A stretch of DNA of 64,000 nt from Bilabrum cf. latius (taxonomy: Eukaryota > Bigyra: Bicosoecida > Bigyra > Bicosoecida): NCBI GenBank assembly GCA_965178125.1, contig OZ237737.1, positions 744,001-808,000 on the forward strand, read 5' to 3'. The translations under genes and the position numbers were made by a program. Below are positions 11,644 through 23,079 of the stretch, in pieces (the first letter of the stretch is position 1; each line of letters begins with the position of its first letter). The notes beneath the pieces are model-generated. The model saw only the letters and a program-made list of their open reading frames with translations, did not search any database and had not been told where the DNA came from.

Positions 11644-13008
11644 TCACGTCGTCAAGCCCCCAGATATTACATGCACCGGCTGGCAGTACACGTCTTCCCT
11701 GGAATGCTCAAGCAGCGGCATCCTCTTGCGCAGATCCTCCCTGAGCCACCGCAGATCTATCTCGGCAACTGCGATCCCAGGCTTCCCGTGCCTCGGTGCC
11801 TGCGCCACTACGTCTCCCCATGGCGACACGATCATCGCGTGGCCCCAGGAGACCCGCGGGGGCACTGATGCGTCACCAGAACTGGCATGTGAGCCCGTCT
11901 GAGCGGCTGCCAGCACGTAGCACTGAGTCTCGATGGCCCGGGCCCGCAGCAGGACTTCCCAGTGTGCAGCGCCCGTGGGCACGGTGAAGGCACTCGGCAC
12001 CGTGAGAAGATCGCAGCCCGCACGTCTCAGCGCGGCAAACTGCATCGGAAATCGAACGTCGTAGCAGGTTGTCAGCCCGATCCTCCCCAGCATGGGCCCC
12101 GCATCCACAGCCACCATGGCCTGGCCGGGGGCAGTGAAGCGGCTCTCGCCCAGGCTGGGCATGGACCCGGGGGCTGGGCCGGGCGCAGAGGGTGTGACCT
12201 CCCCTCCAGGGGATCGGCCCTGGGATGCAGACGATCGTGTTTCAGATGCGCCCGTAGATACCTGGCCCGCCGGGCTGCCGCTCGCCGAGGCTGCCCCCGA
12301 TTCCACGACCAACGACGCGCCTCCTGCGGCCGAGTCAGCTGACCGGGCGGCAGCCGCGAGAGAGGCTTCTTCATCATGCCGCGTTTCCTTGCCAAGTGTA
12401 GTGTGGTGTGGCTTTGCTGCCACGGGCTAAGCCTGGTTGAAATCGAACAGGTGAACTTTGCGGTACACGGCGAGCAGCGTGCCAGTGGGGTCGAAAACAA
12501 GCTGGGAGTTGAAGCACTTGCCCTTGTCATCAGGTACTACTACTGAACTGCACGGTGGAGCTTGTCCACATGTGTCTGGATCTCCTGTCGAGTGCTGTGC
12601 TAATTGCCGCCCAGCGAGCTTTGCAGCAGCTGTCTGTCCGCCGCCCAACTGCTCAGCAGCCACTTCCCCACTGGCATCGCCCCGCAGGTAGTCCATGCCC
12701 ATGACGTCCTCACGTGGATCCTCATGCATTCCACCGGCGATGACCCACATCGTGTGCGCTTTGGCTATCGAACTGCATGCAGATGCCAAGAAACCCTTGT
12801 CAACTGGCTCTCTCGCTTCTGCGCTTGCTCCTGAGACTGGGCTGATGAAACCAAAGCATTCCGGAAGGACAAGTAGAGAGACGCCTCGAGATGCAGCTTG
12901 ACTGGCTAGCTACTGTGCCTGTGCCATGTTTGTCTCTTTGCAATCTGTGCTGCACATTTGAGCCACGGCGACGAGGCAGCCATCCCTGCCAGGATCACTT
13001 GGCAGCAT
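11644..13008 (-). CDS. NIT1: NIT1-like deaminated glutathione amidase (nitrilase superfamily)
   Basis: Single exon, 454 residues, ATG at 13008, TGA at 11644, UAGs at 12910 and 12427. The nitrilase triad is visible: Glu50 in LLVLPECF, Lys184 in AVYRKVHLFDF and Cys315 in GLTTCYDVRFP. The C-terminal half matches NIT1 closely (ESRFTAPGQ, PSAFTVPTGAAHWEVLLRAR, AIETQCYVLAAAQTG, GHAMIVSPWGDVVAQ). NIT1 hydrolyses deaminated glutathione, a side product of aminotransferases, to 2-oxoglutarate and Cys-Gly. The start at MLPSD is preferred because it gives the normal N-terminal strand VAVAQMCSTDCKETN. Odd: about 90 extra residues rich in Ser, Gly and Ala sit between Lys184 and Cys315, and another low-complexity insertion (residues about 95-150) precedes the Lys. 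No targeting peptide is evident. Confidence 0.92.
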
Positions 13009-13209
13009 GTGCCTACGCCTCGCTGAATTATCGCTTGTATCTTCTCATTTGGTTTGATCGACGGCGTACTGACGAACGAATCTTGATTTTGGACTTGCCG
13101 GTTCCGCAATGCCAAAGTGTGGTGCGCCGTGGTGCGGCGCGGCGCCACGAAGCGAGCGCAGCTTGGTGTGGCCGCTCACCGTCAAGGGTCCTATCGACGG
13201 ACTTCTGCC
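13009..13209. promoter_or_regulatory. Probable bidirectional promoter between NIT1 and the surface-protein gene
   Basis: Only 201 bp separate the divergent start codons of the NIT1-like gene (minus) and the membrane-protein gene (plus), so promoters for both must lie here or overlap the genes. The right half is GC-rich (about 13130-13200). No TATA box is evident. Assignment rests on gene geometry only. Confidence 0.45.
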
Positions 13210-16200
13210 ATGAAATTTCTGCAGCTTTCAAGTATTTACTTGGCTGCAGTATCGATTGCACCGATAATGGTCACAGGACTTGCCACAGATCGGTCCTGCA
13301 CTCTCGCAGAAGACGTTAACACTGCTGAGCCGGCCATGCAGTTGGGAATATTCGATGGTAAGAGACTGCCCAGCCATGTGCCACAGATACATAGCGTTAA
13401 TTACGAGAGTTGATCGTTGTGTAATGCAGTGGATTTGGATCGGAGAGGCTTGGGCTCAGCTGTGCTTTGCAAGACTGTGCAGAGTCGAGCCTCATCCCTC
13501 GACTCTGCACAGTCTTGCATGAGGCCATACTTGTGCCAGTTCGATTGTTGAACAGAAAGCATATACTACCAATTCTGCATGAATGGTCGTAAATTCAGCC
13601 CGGAACCGGTGATCTAGTCGATACCTCCCCGCAGATGATCTGTACATCATGCCGCTGCCAGGGTGCTCCTCCGCATCCGACTGCGCTACATACGATTTCA
13701 CTTTCAATGTCGAGGATCCAGACATGGCATATCGATTTGACTACAAGGTCCTGGATGATGCTGGGGCGCTGGCGCTCGCTTCCGGCTCGAACCCGTCAAC
13801 TCTCATCTCGGGTATGTCAGGTTCGAACCTCCGGGCGGTCTGCGAGACTTCCTGGACACCCCCATCGAGCGCGGGCGAGCAGTTTTACCTTGTCGCCACA
13901 TGCAACGCTAATGGGGAGCAGCAGGGGTGCGGCTTTGCGCACGCTATCAAGGAGACTCGCTCCTGCGCGAACTGCGCTGACCGATGTAAAGTTCCCGGTG
14001 AACTGGTAACACTGGAGCAGACGCAAGTATACATGGATATTGAGTCGAGCATGCCCGATTCTTGCCTAGTCGTCAATGGGTGTGGCACCGGCGGTTGCAC
14101 GGACATCAAGTACTCCTTCGCCACGATGGGCTACGGAGTACTTGATGAAGTCTACTCGGTGGACAGGGCCAACTATGTCAAAATGCAGAATGGCGAGACC
14201 TTCTCCAAATATGCTGGTTGGACTGGACTTCAAGCTGCGACCGACACCGTGTGTACCTCCGAGAATGATGGCTTGAGTACTCCGTCGGGCGAGGCGAGTA
14301 TGTTCATATGCGCCAAGTGCGACCCAGGTTCCGGCACAACCTGCGACATCACAGCAGGCTACTCGTACAAGAAGGAGGACGGAACCATCGGTAGCTTCTA
14401 GAACTCGGACCCGGGGCCCTTGGTTCTCCCGGTAGATGTCGACCCGGAGTGCCGCTCCAACGCGCAGGCCTTGTTCGATGACACTTCGGACACGGTCTCC
14501 AGCACGGTGATCAACATTTAGCAGGACAAGGTCCACGCCGTCTCTGCAGATATCAGCTGCCAGACGGATGGCTCCGGTTTCAAAACCTGCCCCAGCGTCT
14601 TTGCATCCGCCCTCACCAGGAACGAGGACGACTCGCCGTCGTTCGACGTGTACATTGTAGACACTGCCGACAAGAACAAGATCGCAAACGATCCTACCGG
14701 GGCCCTCGACCTGCCGTCCAGCCTCGATGGCACCTCATACTAGCTGTGCTACTCTGACCCGATCGGTCTGTATCTGCCTGAGGAGTACACCGACAGCAAG
14801 ATCTGGCTCGTGGTGGTGTGCCACGCCAACGAGGACGGCGGGGGAACCACGGGCTCCCCTTGCAAGGTGGAGATGCAGATCAAGGCGGAGATCGTCGTAC
14901 CGTCACCCCCCCCGTCGTTCTCTCCGTTTCCATCGCCGAACATGACGAGCCCCGTGCCGTCCATCGGCCCGTCGGCATCCATGTCTCCGCTCGGGTCTGT
15001 CGAGCCGGAGCCTTCGTCATCCTCCACACCATCTGCTGCTGCTAGCTCGTTCTCGTCAACCACGGTGAGGAAGATCCGATGCAAAATACTAGGCGGGTCG
15101 GCAGACTACTCGCATGTACCTGCCTACTCTATGCCTCCCCTCGTGCCAGTGCTCTTCCTCGCAGCCGTCCCAGACGCCAGACCAGTTCCCGACCAATACT
15201 GCCACCGCAACACCCACGGCATCAGCATCAATTTCTGTAAGTACTTCACGAATGGTTCCATCTCATTTCTAAGTGATTGGTGTTCGATTCACTTATTCTA
15301 TTGCCCCTGCCCGTTCCAGGTGCTCCCGCAGTCCAGCGCCAGCCCATCGGCATCGGTCACGCCGACGCAGAGCCTGAGCCCGTCACCGACGCCATCGATC
15401 ACAGTGGGAGCCTCACCGAGCTCGAGTGCTACCCCGAGCGTGACTCCGAGCACAAGCATTTCCAGCAGCCCCAGCGAGTCGCCCACTCCAAGCGGGACCC
15501 CATCCAACACCGCGTCGCCGTCTACCACGAGCACAACATCGGCATCGCCGACCCCGAGCGTCTCACCTTCGCCGAGTTCCACGCCGTCTGCCACCCCGTG
15601 GCCAGCGGTGGACTCAATCAAAGAATTCGAGGTCTCGGCCAGGCAGCTGTTCCCCAACCCGGAGACAGTGACCATTCGGAGGAAGTCAACCAGCCGAGCT
15701 GCAGGCACGATCGTGCTCCCCATCAACGGGTGTGGCGAGCAGGGATCGTGCACCAATCTGCGATTCGCCGTGTCGGCTGTCCGCAGCTCCAGTTAGCCAG
15801 AGGAGGAGTCCTCTCGGTTCAGCGTGGCTCTAGCCAAGTTTGAGGATGCGAGTGGCATCTCCGCGGACGACTGGGACGACGCGCCGTTCCTGCCGGAGAT
15901 CGATCACCGTCGCGTGACGAACGCATGGGCCGCCGGAGTCACCACGCCATCCAGTGGTGGCGACAAGCTGGCCCTCATCATCCGGTGCGACAACAGGCTG
16001 GACATGGGCAATTGCCAGCTGGAGTACGGCATCGCCTACAACCGCAACCCGCAGTCTCCCACCGCTTTGAATCTCCCGACCGTCGGAGGAACCGGGCCTA
16101 CCACTGCCGATCAGGAGCTGGAGCAATTTGACGGCACTGCCTGCAGCGAATCGCCGCAAGAGATCACCGATATGCCGCAGTTCCGGCTCCTTCGCGACGG

Positions 16201-18184
16201 TGAGACTGCCATCGTGCCTCTGCTCGAGTGCTCGGACGGCATGGGATGCCTCGCGACCTTCTCGGCTCGAGCACAGGGCGTGGTGCTCCCCGCCTCTGCA
16301 GTCCCAGCTGGGGAGCAGGAGGCCCCGCAGGCCTTTGCTATTCGGGTCGCAAGGGGAAGTGCGCAGCGGGCAGCATTGCTGGCCTCCGACGGGTCCACCG
16401 AGAGCCTCTGGTCCTCGCAGTCCACGAGCGGGTCTTGGATCTACGGCGGCTGGGACCTTGCGGCGGAGGACGGTCTCGCGTGCGCCAGCGGGAGCGATCT
16501 GGACGTGCCGTCCGGTGCTGGCAACGCCTGGCTCCTTGTGCGCTGCGTTGGAGCGGGCGAGCAGGCCACTGGTACACAGACCGATCTCCCCACAGTGCCA
16601 ATGTGCGGGATCGAAGTGGGTGTGAGGGCCGTGCCAACGGGGATCAGGGATGGAGGTGTCGATGAAGGCGTCTCCGGTGCGGAGGACGGAGACGGTGACG
16701 ATGAACCCGTGCCTGGTCTCGCCGCGGGCGACGAGTGCTCGGCCAACTCTGAGTGCGACTCGCTCAAGTGCCGAGGCGGGGTGTGCTGTGTCCCAGACAC
16801 GGCCGATGACTGCGCAGCCTGCCAGAGCTCGGAGGCTGCAAGCGCAGCGGAGGGAGATGCAAGCTCACTGCCGGGCTCCTGTGCTGCGAATGCCGGCGCT
16901 GCCATCGACACGTGCCCTGCTTCGTGCACGGACTCCTCCATCGAGCTTGCGTGCGGAGCCGCCGCGCCTGGCAGCGAGACGGGCACAAGCTCAGGCCTCG
17001 CGATGTGCACTGAGCGAATCTAGACGGACGGTACCGTTGCGACCGAAGGGTAGTGTGTCTGCGACGGAGAGATCGTGCGCTGGGGAGTTGGGTCCTCGGG
17101 TGCGTGCAGGCTGCAGAACTACGGGTACTGCAGGGAGGCCGTGGAGGTTCTCAACAAGGACAGCGACCGATTGGAGGTCATTCGCGAACAAGAATAGAAC
17201 AGCAACGGGTCCGACGCACCCGGGGACGATGGGAGCGTCGACGAAGATGGTGGTGGCGCCGGGGCCGCAGTGACCGGCGGCATCATCGCCGGCCTCCTCG
17301 TCGTGGTCGCCATCGGGGCCATCCTGTACTACACCGCCTTCGTGCGCAAGGCCAGGTGGGCCGTGTCCATGGGCCTCGTGGATGCACCTGTAGACCGCCG
17401 CGGCCTTGCGCTAGGGGCCGCCGCAGCCGCATCACGGGCAAGATCGAGCGCCCCCAACCGTGCTGGTGCCGCTGGCGCCCTGTACGCCGGCATGATGATG
17501 ACCGAGGGCCCGGGTGCGCGGGCTGCCGCTGGTGCCACCGCCCCCGTGGCCAGCGCCAGCGGCGGTCAGCTCGCGCGAGATGCCCGTCTGCTTGGCTCTT
17601 CCTCCTCCCGCGGTGCCGCCAGCACGTCCCCCCTCGTCCCACAGGGCGCGGTGCCAAGGCCTCTGCGGGTGGAGCCCCTCGGCGGCCATCGCGCCGACCA
17701 TGCGCACTCGTCACTAAGCAGTGCCCTAGACGGAGGATCCATGATGATCTCGCCCATGCGAGACCCTCCCAAGGCGCCTAGTCTCCCCGACGGCGCGGTC
17801 TCGAGCGCACCCTCGGTGCACAGGGACCCTCGGGACAGTATCGGGAGCAGGGACGATGGCGACGAGGAGGATGAGGACAGCCTTCCACCCACGGACGATG
17901 ACGAGGACGGGGAGCAGGGGGCATCATCTTCGCTCTCGAGCGGAGGAAGCACCTTTCGAAACCCCATGCGGGGTGGGAGTGTCTCTGGCTCCCAGGGTGG
18001 CAGCGGGCTGTCCTCCTCCTCCTCCTCGGGGCCATCGATCGCCACCGAGCGGTGGTCCTCGATTCCCCAGCGCCCAGCTGTGGGTGGAACGGGGATGGGC
18101 CGCCCGAAACGGTCTGTGTTTAGCCAGTTGCGCTCTGCGGTCGGGAGAAAGGGCGGCCTGGAGATGAAGAACCCGCTCGTATGA
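13210..18184 (+). CDS. Single-pass (type I) Ser/Thr/Pro-rich surface protein
   Basis: Four exons (13210-13357, 13635-15064, 15165-15236, 15320-18184) give 1504 residues; all junctions keep frame. A signal peptide (MKFLQLSSIYLAAVSIAPI) opens exon 1. The ectodomain has two related Cys-containing regions (about residues 50-480 and 680-1130), separated by a mucin-like Ser/Thr/Pro linker of about 180 residues. A short Cys cluster follows (GDECSANSECDSLKCRGGVCC). One membrane span (GGIIAGLLVVVAIGAILYY, about residue 1202) leads to a 280-residue Ser-rich, acidic cytosolic tail. Seven UAGs; TGA stop. The motif GC(G)TGGCTDIKYSFA near 14090 recurs as GCGEQGSCTNLRFAVS near 15735, marking an internal duplication. 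No known domain recognised. Probably a glycosylated adhesin or cell-coat protein. Confidence 0.85.
13468..13519 (+). repeat. Perfect 22-bp inverted repeat (hairpin) in intron 1 of the surface-protein gene
   Basis: Left arm 13468-13489 (begins TGCAAGACTG, ends GAGTCGAG) is exactly reverse-complementary to the right arm 13498-13519, with an 8-base loop CCTCATCC. No mismatch in 22 pairs. The flanking bases 13467 and 13520 do not pair. It lies in a 277-nt intron, the longest in the window, nearly three times the usual length. Confidence 0.93.
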
Positions 18185-18483
18185 GCTGTGGCCATGCCCC
18201 TCGTGCCCGGTGACCCGGCGGGTTGGAAGTATGTGCTACGCATGATGTGTGTATCGGTAGCCGTCTCCTCCTTTGACAGAGGAGCACTATCCATTCGCAG
18301 GTTCCCCTGGGCCAATCCACCGCCAGATCGACCAGAGTAGTCTAGGCTCTTGCTTAACCACGACCACTGCCATGACTGTGACGACGAGATATTTCACTTG
18401 CAAATCCTGCGTTCAATTCCCACTTTTCTGACCTCTGCGTGTCTAGCCTCAAGCCATCTCAATACATCAGATCATTCTGAGCC

Positions 18484-20907
18484 ATGTCGTCAAGTGGAGC
18501 GCTGGGGTGGCTCGTGGCACCTGTGTCCGCAGACCAATTCTTGCGGGACTATTGGGAGCAAAAGCCGCTGCTCATTAAGCGCAAATCACCGGATTACTAC
18601 GATCATTCCATGTATTTGCCGGGTAGTTTTGCTCTCGATGACGTGTTGCGTGTAGCAAGCGTTCCGGGAGCCCTATACGAACACGATTTGGACGTAACAC
18701 TGTACTCCAATGATCGCGACAAGCGGGACACGCTCAATGACGATGGACTAGTTGACACAGACCGGATTAAGAAACTCATGGATTCGAAGCTATGTTCGGT
18801 GCGGCTGCGCTGCCCACAAGCAAAGGATGGCCGCGTATTCCGGCTGCTCGAGCTGCTGGAACGCAGCTTTGGAACATACGTCGGCTGTAACGTGTACTGC
18901 ACGCCCGCGAATTCCTAGGGCTTTGCGCCCCACTATGATGATATTGAAGCATTCATACTGTAGACTATGGGCTGCAAGCGGTGGCGCGTGTATCCCCCGC
19001 GCGGCAACGGTGGTCAGGGCGGTATTCTTCCGCGGCATTCGAGCCGGGACTACAAGTAGGCAGAGGCGGGCCCGCCCGTCCTCGAATGCATCCTGGAACC
19101 CGGGGATCTGCTGTACATCCCACGGGGCTGGGTGCACCAGGCAGTCGCCGTGCCACCGGGCACAGCTCTGGAAGCCTCGCGGCCCCTCAAAGAGGCCAGG
19201 CTGCAGGCTCCAGGAGGCGCTGGTGCCGCGCCGACAGGGGGCAGCGGTACCACTGGCAGCGACGGGAGAGTGGATGGAAGGTCCGACGGTGGTGCTGAAA
19301 TTGCAACGAGGCCCCCACCCTCCGTGCACCTAACCGTGAGCGCGGGGCTGCACATGACGTGGCACGACTTTTTGCAGGAGGCCGTGCACGGGACACTGGC
19401 TAGGATGGCAGGGGATGTGGGCGAGGACGGGGACGCAGGGGCGGAGGGCAGTGGAGACGGAGCAGACGATGATGATGATGTGGAGGGCGGGGGCATTGCA
19501 GGCGATGACGAGGATGAGGAACTCGCAGTGGCGATGCGGCGGACTCTGCCAGCTGATTTCCTCAGGTGCACAGGTGTCATATGGCAGGAGGACGAAGAAG
19601 ATGAGGATGAGGACGAGCAGGAAAGCTTGGGCAATGGTGATGAAGGTGATGCAGAAGATGCATCCAGCGGTGCTCTTGAGAGCAAGGCGAAAGAGACTGG
19701 CTCCTAGCAGGACGGTGCAGTTGACTGGTTCGGTGGCAGTGGCAGCAGCTGGGAGGGTGCCAGCGCCAGCGCGGGTGCTGCCTGGAGCGGGCAGGGCGGC
19801 AAAGCAGAGGCCAGCTCCTCCGTTGGTGCCAATGATTGGTTCACCGGGACGGATTCCAAGCAGGAGCAGAAGCAAGCCTCGGATAGTACCGGTGCGGCGC
19901 AGGGGGGCGCGGAGTCGGACAGTGGTCCCACGTGGGCCGTGCAATTGGGCGAGGCGCAAGGCGGCGGTGACCTGGGAGACAAGCGGGGAAGGGAAGCAAA
20001 GGGGGTCACCGGTCTGGCTGACTCCATGGTCGTGTGGGGGGTGGGTACCTCGGTTGCAGGACAGGGAAGGGGACAGGGACAGGTTGGAGCAGTGGATGAG
20101 AGAGAGGCGGCCAGGACGGTGTCGCTGCCAGCCACGGAGGCAGGTTTGGCCAGGGCACAAAGAGCCGTTGAACTTGTGCAGCGTGCGAGCGAGGCTTTGT
20201 GTCCCCCGGCCGGCCCAGCCCACGGGGGACTCGACGACGAGGCCGACGGGAGCCGGTCCTCCGCGGGGTCCTCCGGCTCCAGCTCTGCCGGTGGCGAGCC
20301 CCGGCCTGTGCCTGATAGCTACGCGGCCGTACGTGGACTGCGGCGCCGGCTGCTGCTGGAGCATGGCAGCGGTTTCCTGCAGGAGTTTGCTCGCCGGCTG
20401 TGCGAGCCCTCGGTGGCGGACTACGCCTTCGACCGCATGGGGGCGAGGCACATGTCGGAGAGGCTGCCGCCCCCAGAGGTGGCCCCGGCGGACGAGGGCA
20501 AACCGGAAGTACCTAGTGCCGGTGGTCTGGAGGCGGGCTCCCCATCTAAGGGCTGCCCCGCAGTGCCGAAGGAGTGGAAGGGGCAGCTGGTGCGACTGCG
20601 GTTCCCCAGGCACACGCACATGTCGGTGCAAGGGGGCATTTGCGTGGTGCAGCACGCCGCGTCCAACACGAGGAGGTTTAAGGAGGCTGGGGCAGAGGCT
20701 GGGCTGATCGAGCTTTCCATGGAGGCGGCTCCAGCCGTGGAGTTGCTGGTCAAGTCCTGGCCGGCCTGGCTGAGCCCCGCTGACCTTCCCGTGCTTGACG
20801 GCAGCCCGGAGGAGTCTGCAACGAGAGGTGCGCCTGATGCCGCAGTGGTTGATGCCTTGGAGGCGCTGTGCTCCGCCCGGCTCGTTGAGTTCCTGGAAAC
20901 CAAATGA
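18484..20907 (+). CDS. JmjC 2-oxoglutarate oxygenase, ribosomal oxygenase (RIOX1/NO66-RIOX2/MINA) type
   Basis: Single exon, 807 residues, TGA at 20905. It belongs to the Fe(II)/2-oxoglutarate histidyl hydroxylases acting on ribosomal proteins. The N-terminal motif FLRDYWEQKPLLIKR (residues 19-33) is typical. The metal ligands are His150 and Asp152 in GFAPHYDDIEAFIL and His218 in RGWVHQAVA. UAG codons at residues 145 and 160 sit exactly where this family has NSQGF and VLQLEG; two more are at 192 and 408. Beyond the cupin, long insertions rich in Asp/Glu (about residues 310-395) and Gly/Ser (about 410-590) interrupt the usual dimerisation and winged-helix regions. The winged-helix part may be residues about 690-800 (KGQLVRLRFPRHTHMSV). 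Nucleolar or nuclear location is expected from the family, not seen. Confidence 0.92.
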
Positions 20908-21031
20908 CCCTTTGCCTCGACGAAGATTCGTTCGGCCTTCCGGAAGCCGGAAGCGAGCGATTCGCGAAGGTTCGTTACCGAAGGTGCGCACGTCGCTTCG
21001 CACAAGAGCAAGTAAGCGCACTTTGGCGACT

Positions 21032-22955
21032 ATGGCAGCAGCATCGGGATCAGGGGCAAGCGCATTCGAAGGCACTGTGTCTAAACCATGGACCCTGAAG
21101 GAATGGACAGAACTTCAAGGACATGCCGCTGAAATTGAGCCCTTGCACCTCCGCGATCTTGTACGTGTGAGGTGCTTCTCAGAACATTCGGATTCACTTT
21201 CTATGGCACCGGTATTCCGACCTCGATACTTCGCGAGATCCTTAAACTGTGTCAAATTGCCCTTTTGTCGATTTGCAGGACGAAAAGCGGTGCGCCTAGC
21301 TCCGTGCAGAAGCGCCCGGCTTTGTTGTGGACTACTCTCGCCAGCGAGTGACCACCGACACCATGAGCAAATTGTTTGCCTTCGCCAAAGCAGCGGGGCT
21401 CCAGGAAAAGATCAAGGCTATGGCAGAGGGCAAGAAGATAAACGTGACTGAGAACCGCGCCGTGATGCACATGGCCCTCCGGGCACCGAAGTCCAAATTG
21501 GGCGCTTTCAAGGTGGATGGCAACGATGTCGTCGCCGACGTGCACTCCGTGCTCGACCGAATCAAGTCTTTTTCCGAGGACCTGCGCTCAGGCAAGTGGG
21601 TGGGCGCCACGGGCAAGCCGATCAAAAACGTCATCTCGATCGGAATCGGAGGCTCGTACCTCGGCCCCGAGTTCGTGTTCGAGGCGCTCCGCCGGCAGCC
21701 CGAGTGCGCGGGCGCAGCAAAGGGCCGCACCCTGCGATTCTTGGCAAACGTGGACCCAGTGGACGTGGAACGCGCCACGGAGGGCCTGGACCCCGAGGAG
21801 ACCATGGTGGTGGTCGTGTCCAAGACCTTCACCACGGCCGAGACTATGCTCAACGCGAGGACAATGCGGTCCTGGCTGCTTGCCGGCATGGGCGAGGGCA
21901 AGGACGAGGCAGACGTCATCGCGAAGCACTACGTGGCGGTGTCCTCCAGCGTAGACAAGGCGACCGCCTTCGGGGTCAAGGAGGAGAACGTGTTCGGGTT
22001 CTGGGACTGGGTGGGGGGCAGGTACTCCGTGTGCTCCGCCGTGGGGGTACTCACCCTGTCACTGCAGTACGGCTTCGACCAGATGCGGAACTTCCTGGAC
22101 GGCGCCGCGCAGATGGACGAGCACTTTATGACGGCGGCTCCCGAGTCCAACCTGCCGGTGCTGCTGGGGCTGCTGGGCGTGTGGAACTCCACCTTTTAGG
22201 GGCATGGATCGAGGGCGCTCCTGCCCTACTCTCAGGCGCTGCTTCGGTTCGCGGCTCACATCCAGCAGGTCGACATGGAGTCCAACGGGAAGAGGGTGGC
22301 GGTCGACGGCACGGAGCTGCCGTTCGACGCGGGCGAGGTGGACTTTGGTGAGCCAGGGACCAACGGGCAGCACTCCTTCTACCAGCTCGTGCACTAGGGC
22401 CGCACGGTCCCTGCCGATTTCCTCGGCTTCTGCGAGCCCCAGACGGATCGTCTCGGGGAGGGCGAGCCGGTGAGCAACCACGACGAGCTGATGAGCAACT
22501 TTTTCGCGCAGCCCGACGCGCTGGCCAGGGGCAAGTCTGCGGAGGACCTCGAGAAGGAGGGCGTCTCGGCAGAGCTGATCCCACACAAGACGTTCCCGGG
22601 AAACCGTCCCTCCACGTCGATCCTGATGGACCGCCTGGATGCCTTCTCCTGCGGGCAGCTGCTTGCGCTGTACGAGCATCGCACTGCGGTGCAGGGGTTC
22701 CTCTGGGGCATCCCCAGCTTTGACCAGTGGGGAGTGGAGCTGGGCAAGGTGCTGGCCAAGCAGGTCCGCGGCACCATCCAGGGAGCCAGGTCGGCCGCAT
22801 CCGGTAAGGAAGGTGAGGGAGCTGCAGCCGCGGTGGATGCGACGGTGAAGGAGGGCGGATACAACCCGTCCACGCAGTCGCTGCTAGGGAGGTACCTCAG
22901 GTCGAGGCTCGCGGGGGGGGCGGCGGCGGGGGCTGCCGCTGGCGGTGGCAAGTGA
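21032..22955 (+). CDS. GPI: Glucose-6-phosphate isomerase
   Basis: Two exons (21032-21160, 21279-22955), 601 residues, TGA stop. The 118-nt intron falls in phase 0 after HLRDL. The enzyme interconverts glucose 6-phosphate and fructose 6-phosphate. Both family signatures are complete: [14 protein letters not shown], and [11 protein letters not shown] near the C-terminus. Other active-site blocks are [30 protein letters not shown] and [13 protein letters not shown]. UAGs are at residues 50, 350 and 416; residue 416 is the Gln of the highly conserved HQG in YQLVHQGR. The sequence resembles plant/bacterial-type isomerases ([20 protein letters not shown]). Start is the first ATG after the upstream stop. 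No clear transit peptide, so cytosolic location is likely. It lies 124 bp downstream of the JmjC gene. Confidence 0.95.
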
Positions 22956-23079
22956 ACGGATTTATGTATGCGGAGTCTCCTTGTGGGTATGCCCAATTTT
23001 ACGAAGAAAATGGCTTGATCTACCTCTGTTTTTGTGACTGGCACAGCTGCATGCACCCACGTGAACGAGAGCCCAGAAT

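Noticed and set aside
19415-20707. 430-codon plus-strand frame overlapping the JmjC gene
   Set aside because: Alternative frame of the same GC-rich low-complexity region; composition is Arg/Trp/Pro-rich and no motif is recognisable.
19330-21075. 581-codon open frame on the minus strand opposite the JmjC gene
   Set aside because: It is an antisense shadow in GC-rich DNA. The plus strand has the oxygenase motifs, and the minus frame reads as Arg/Pro/Leu-rich sequence with no domain.
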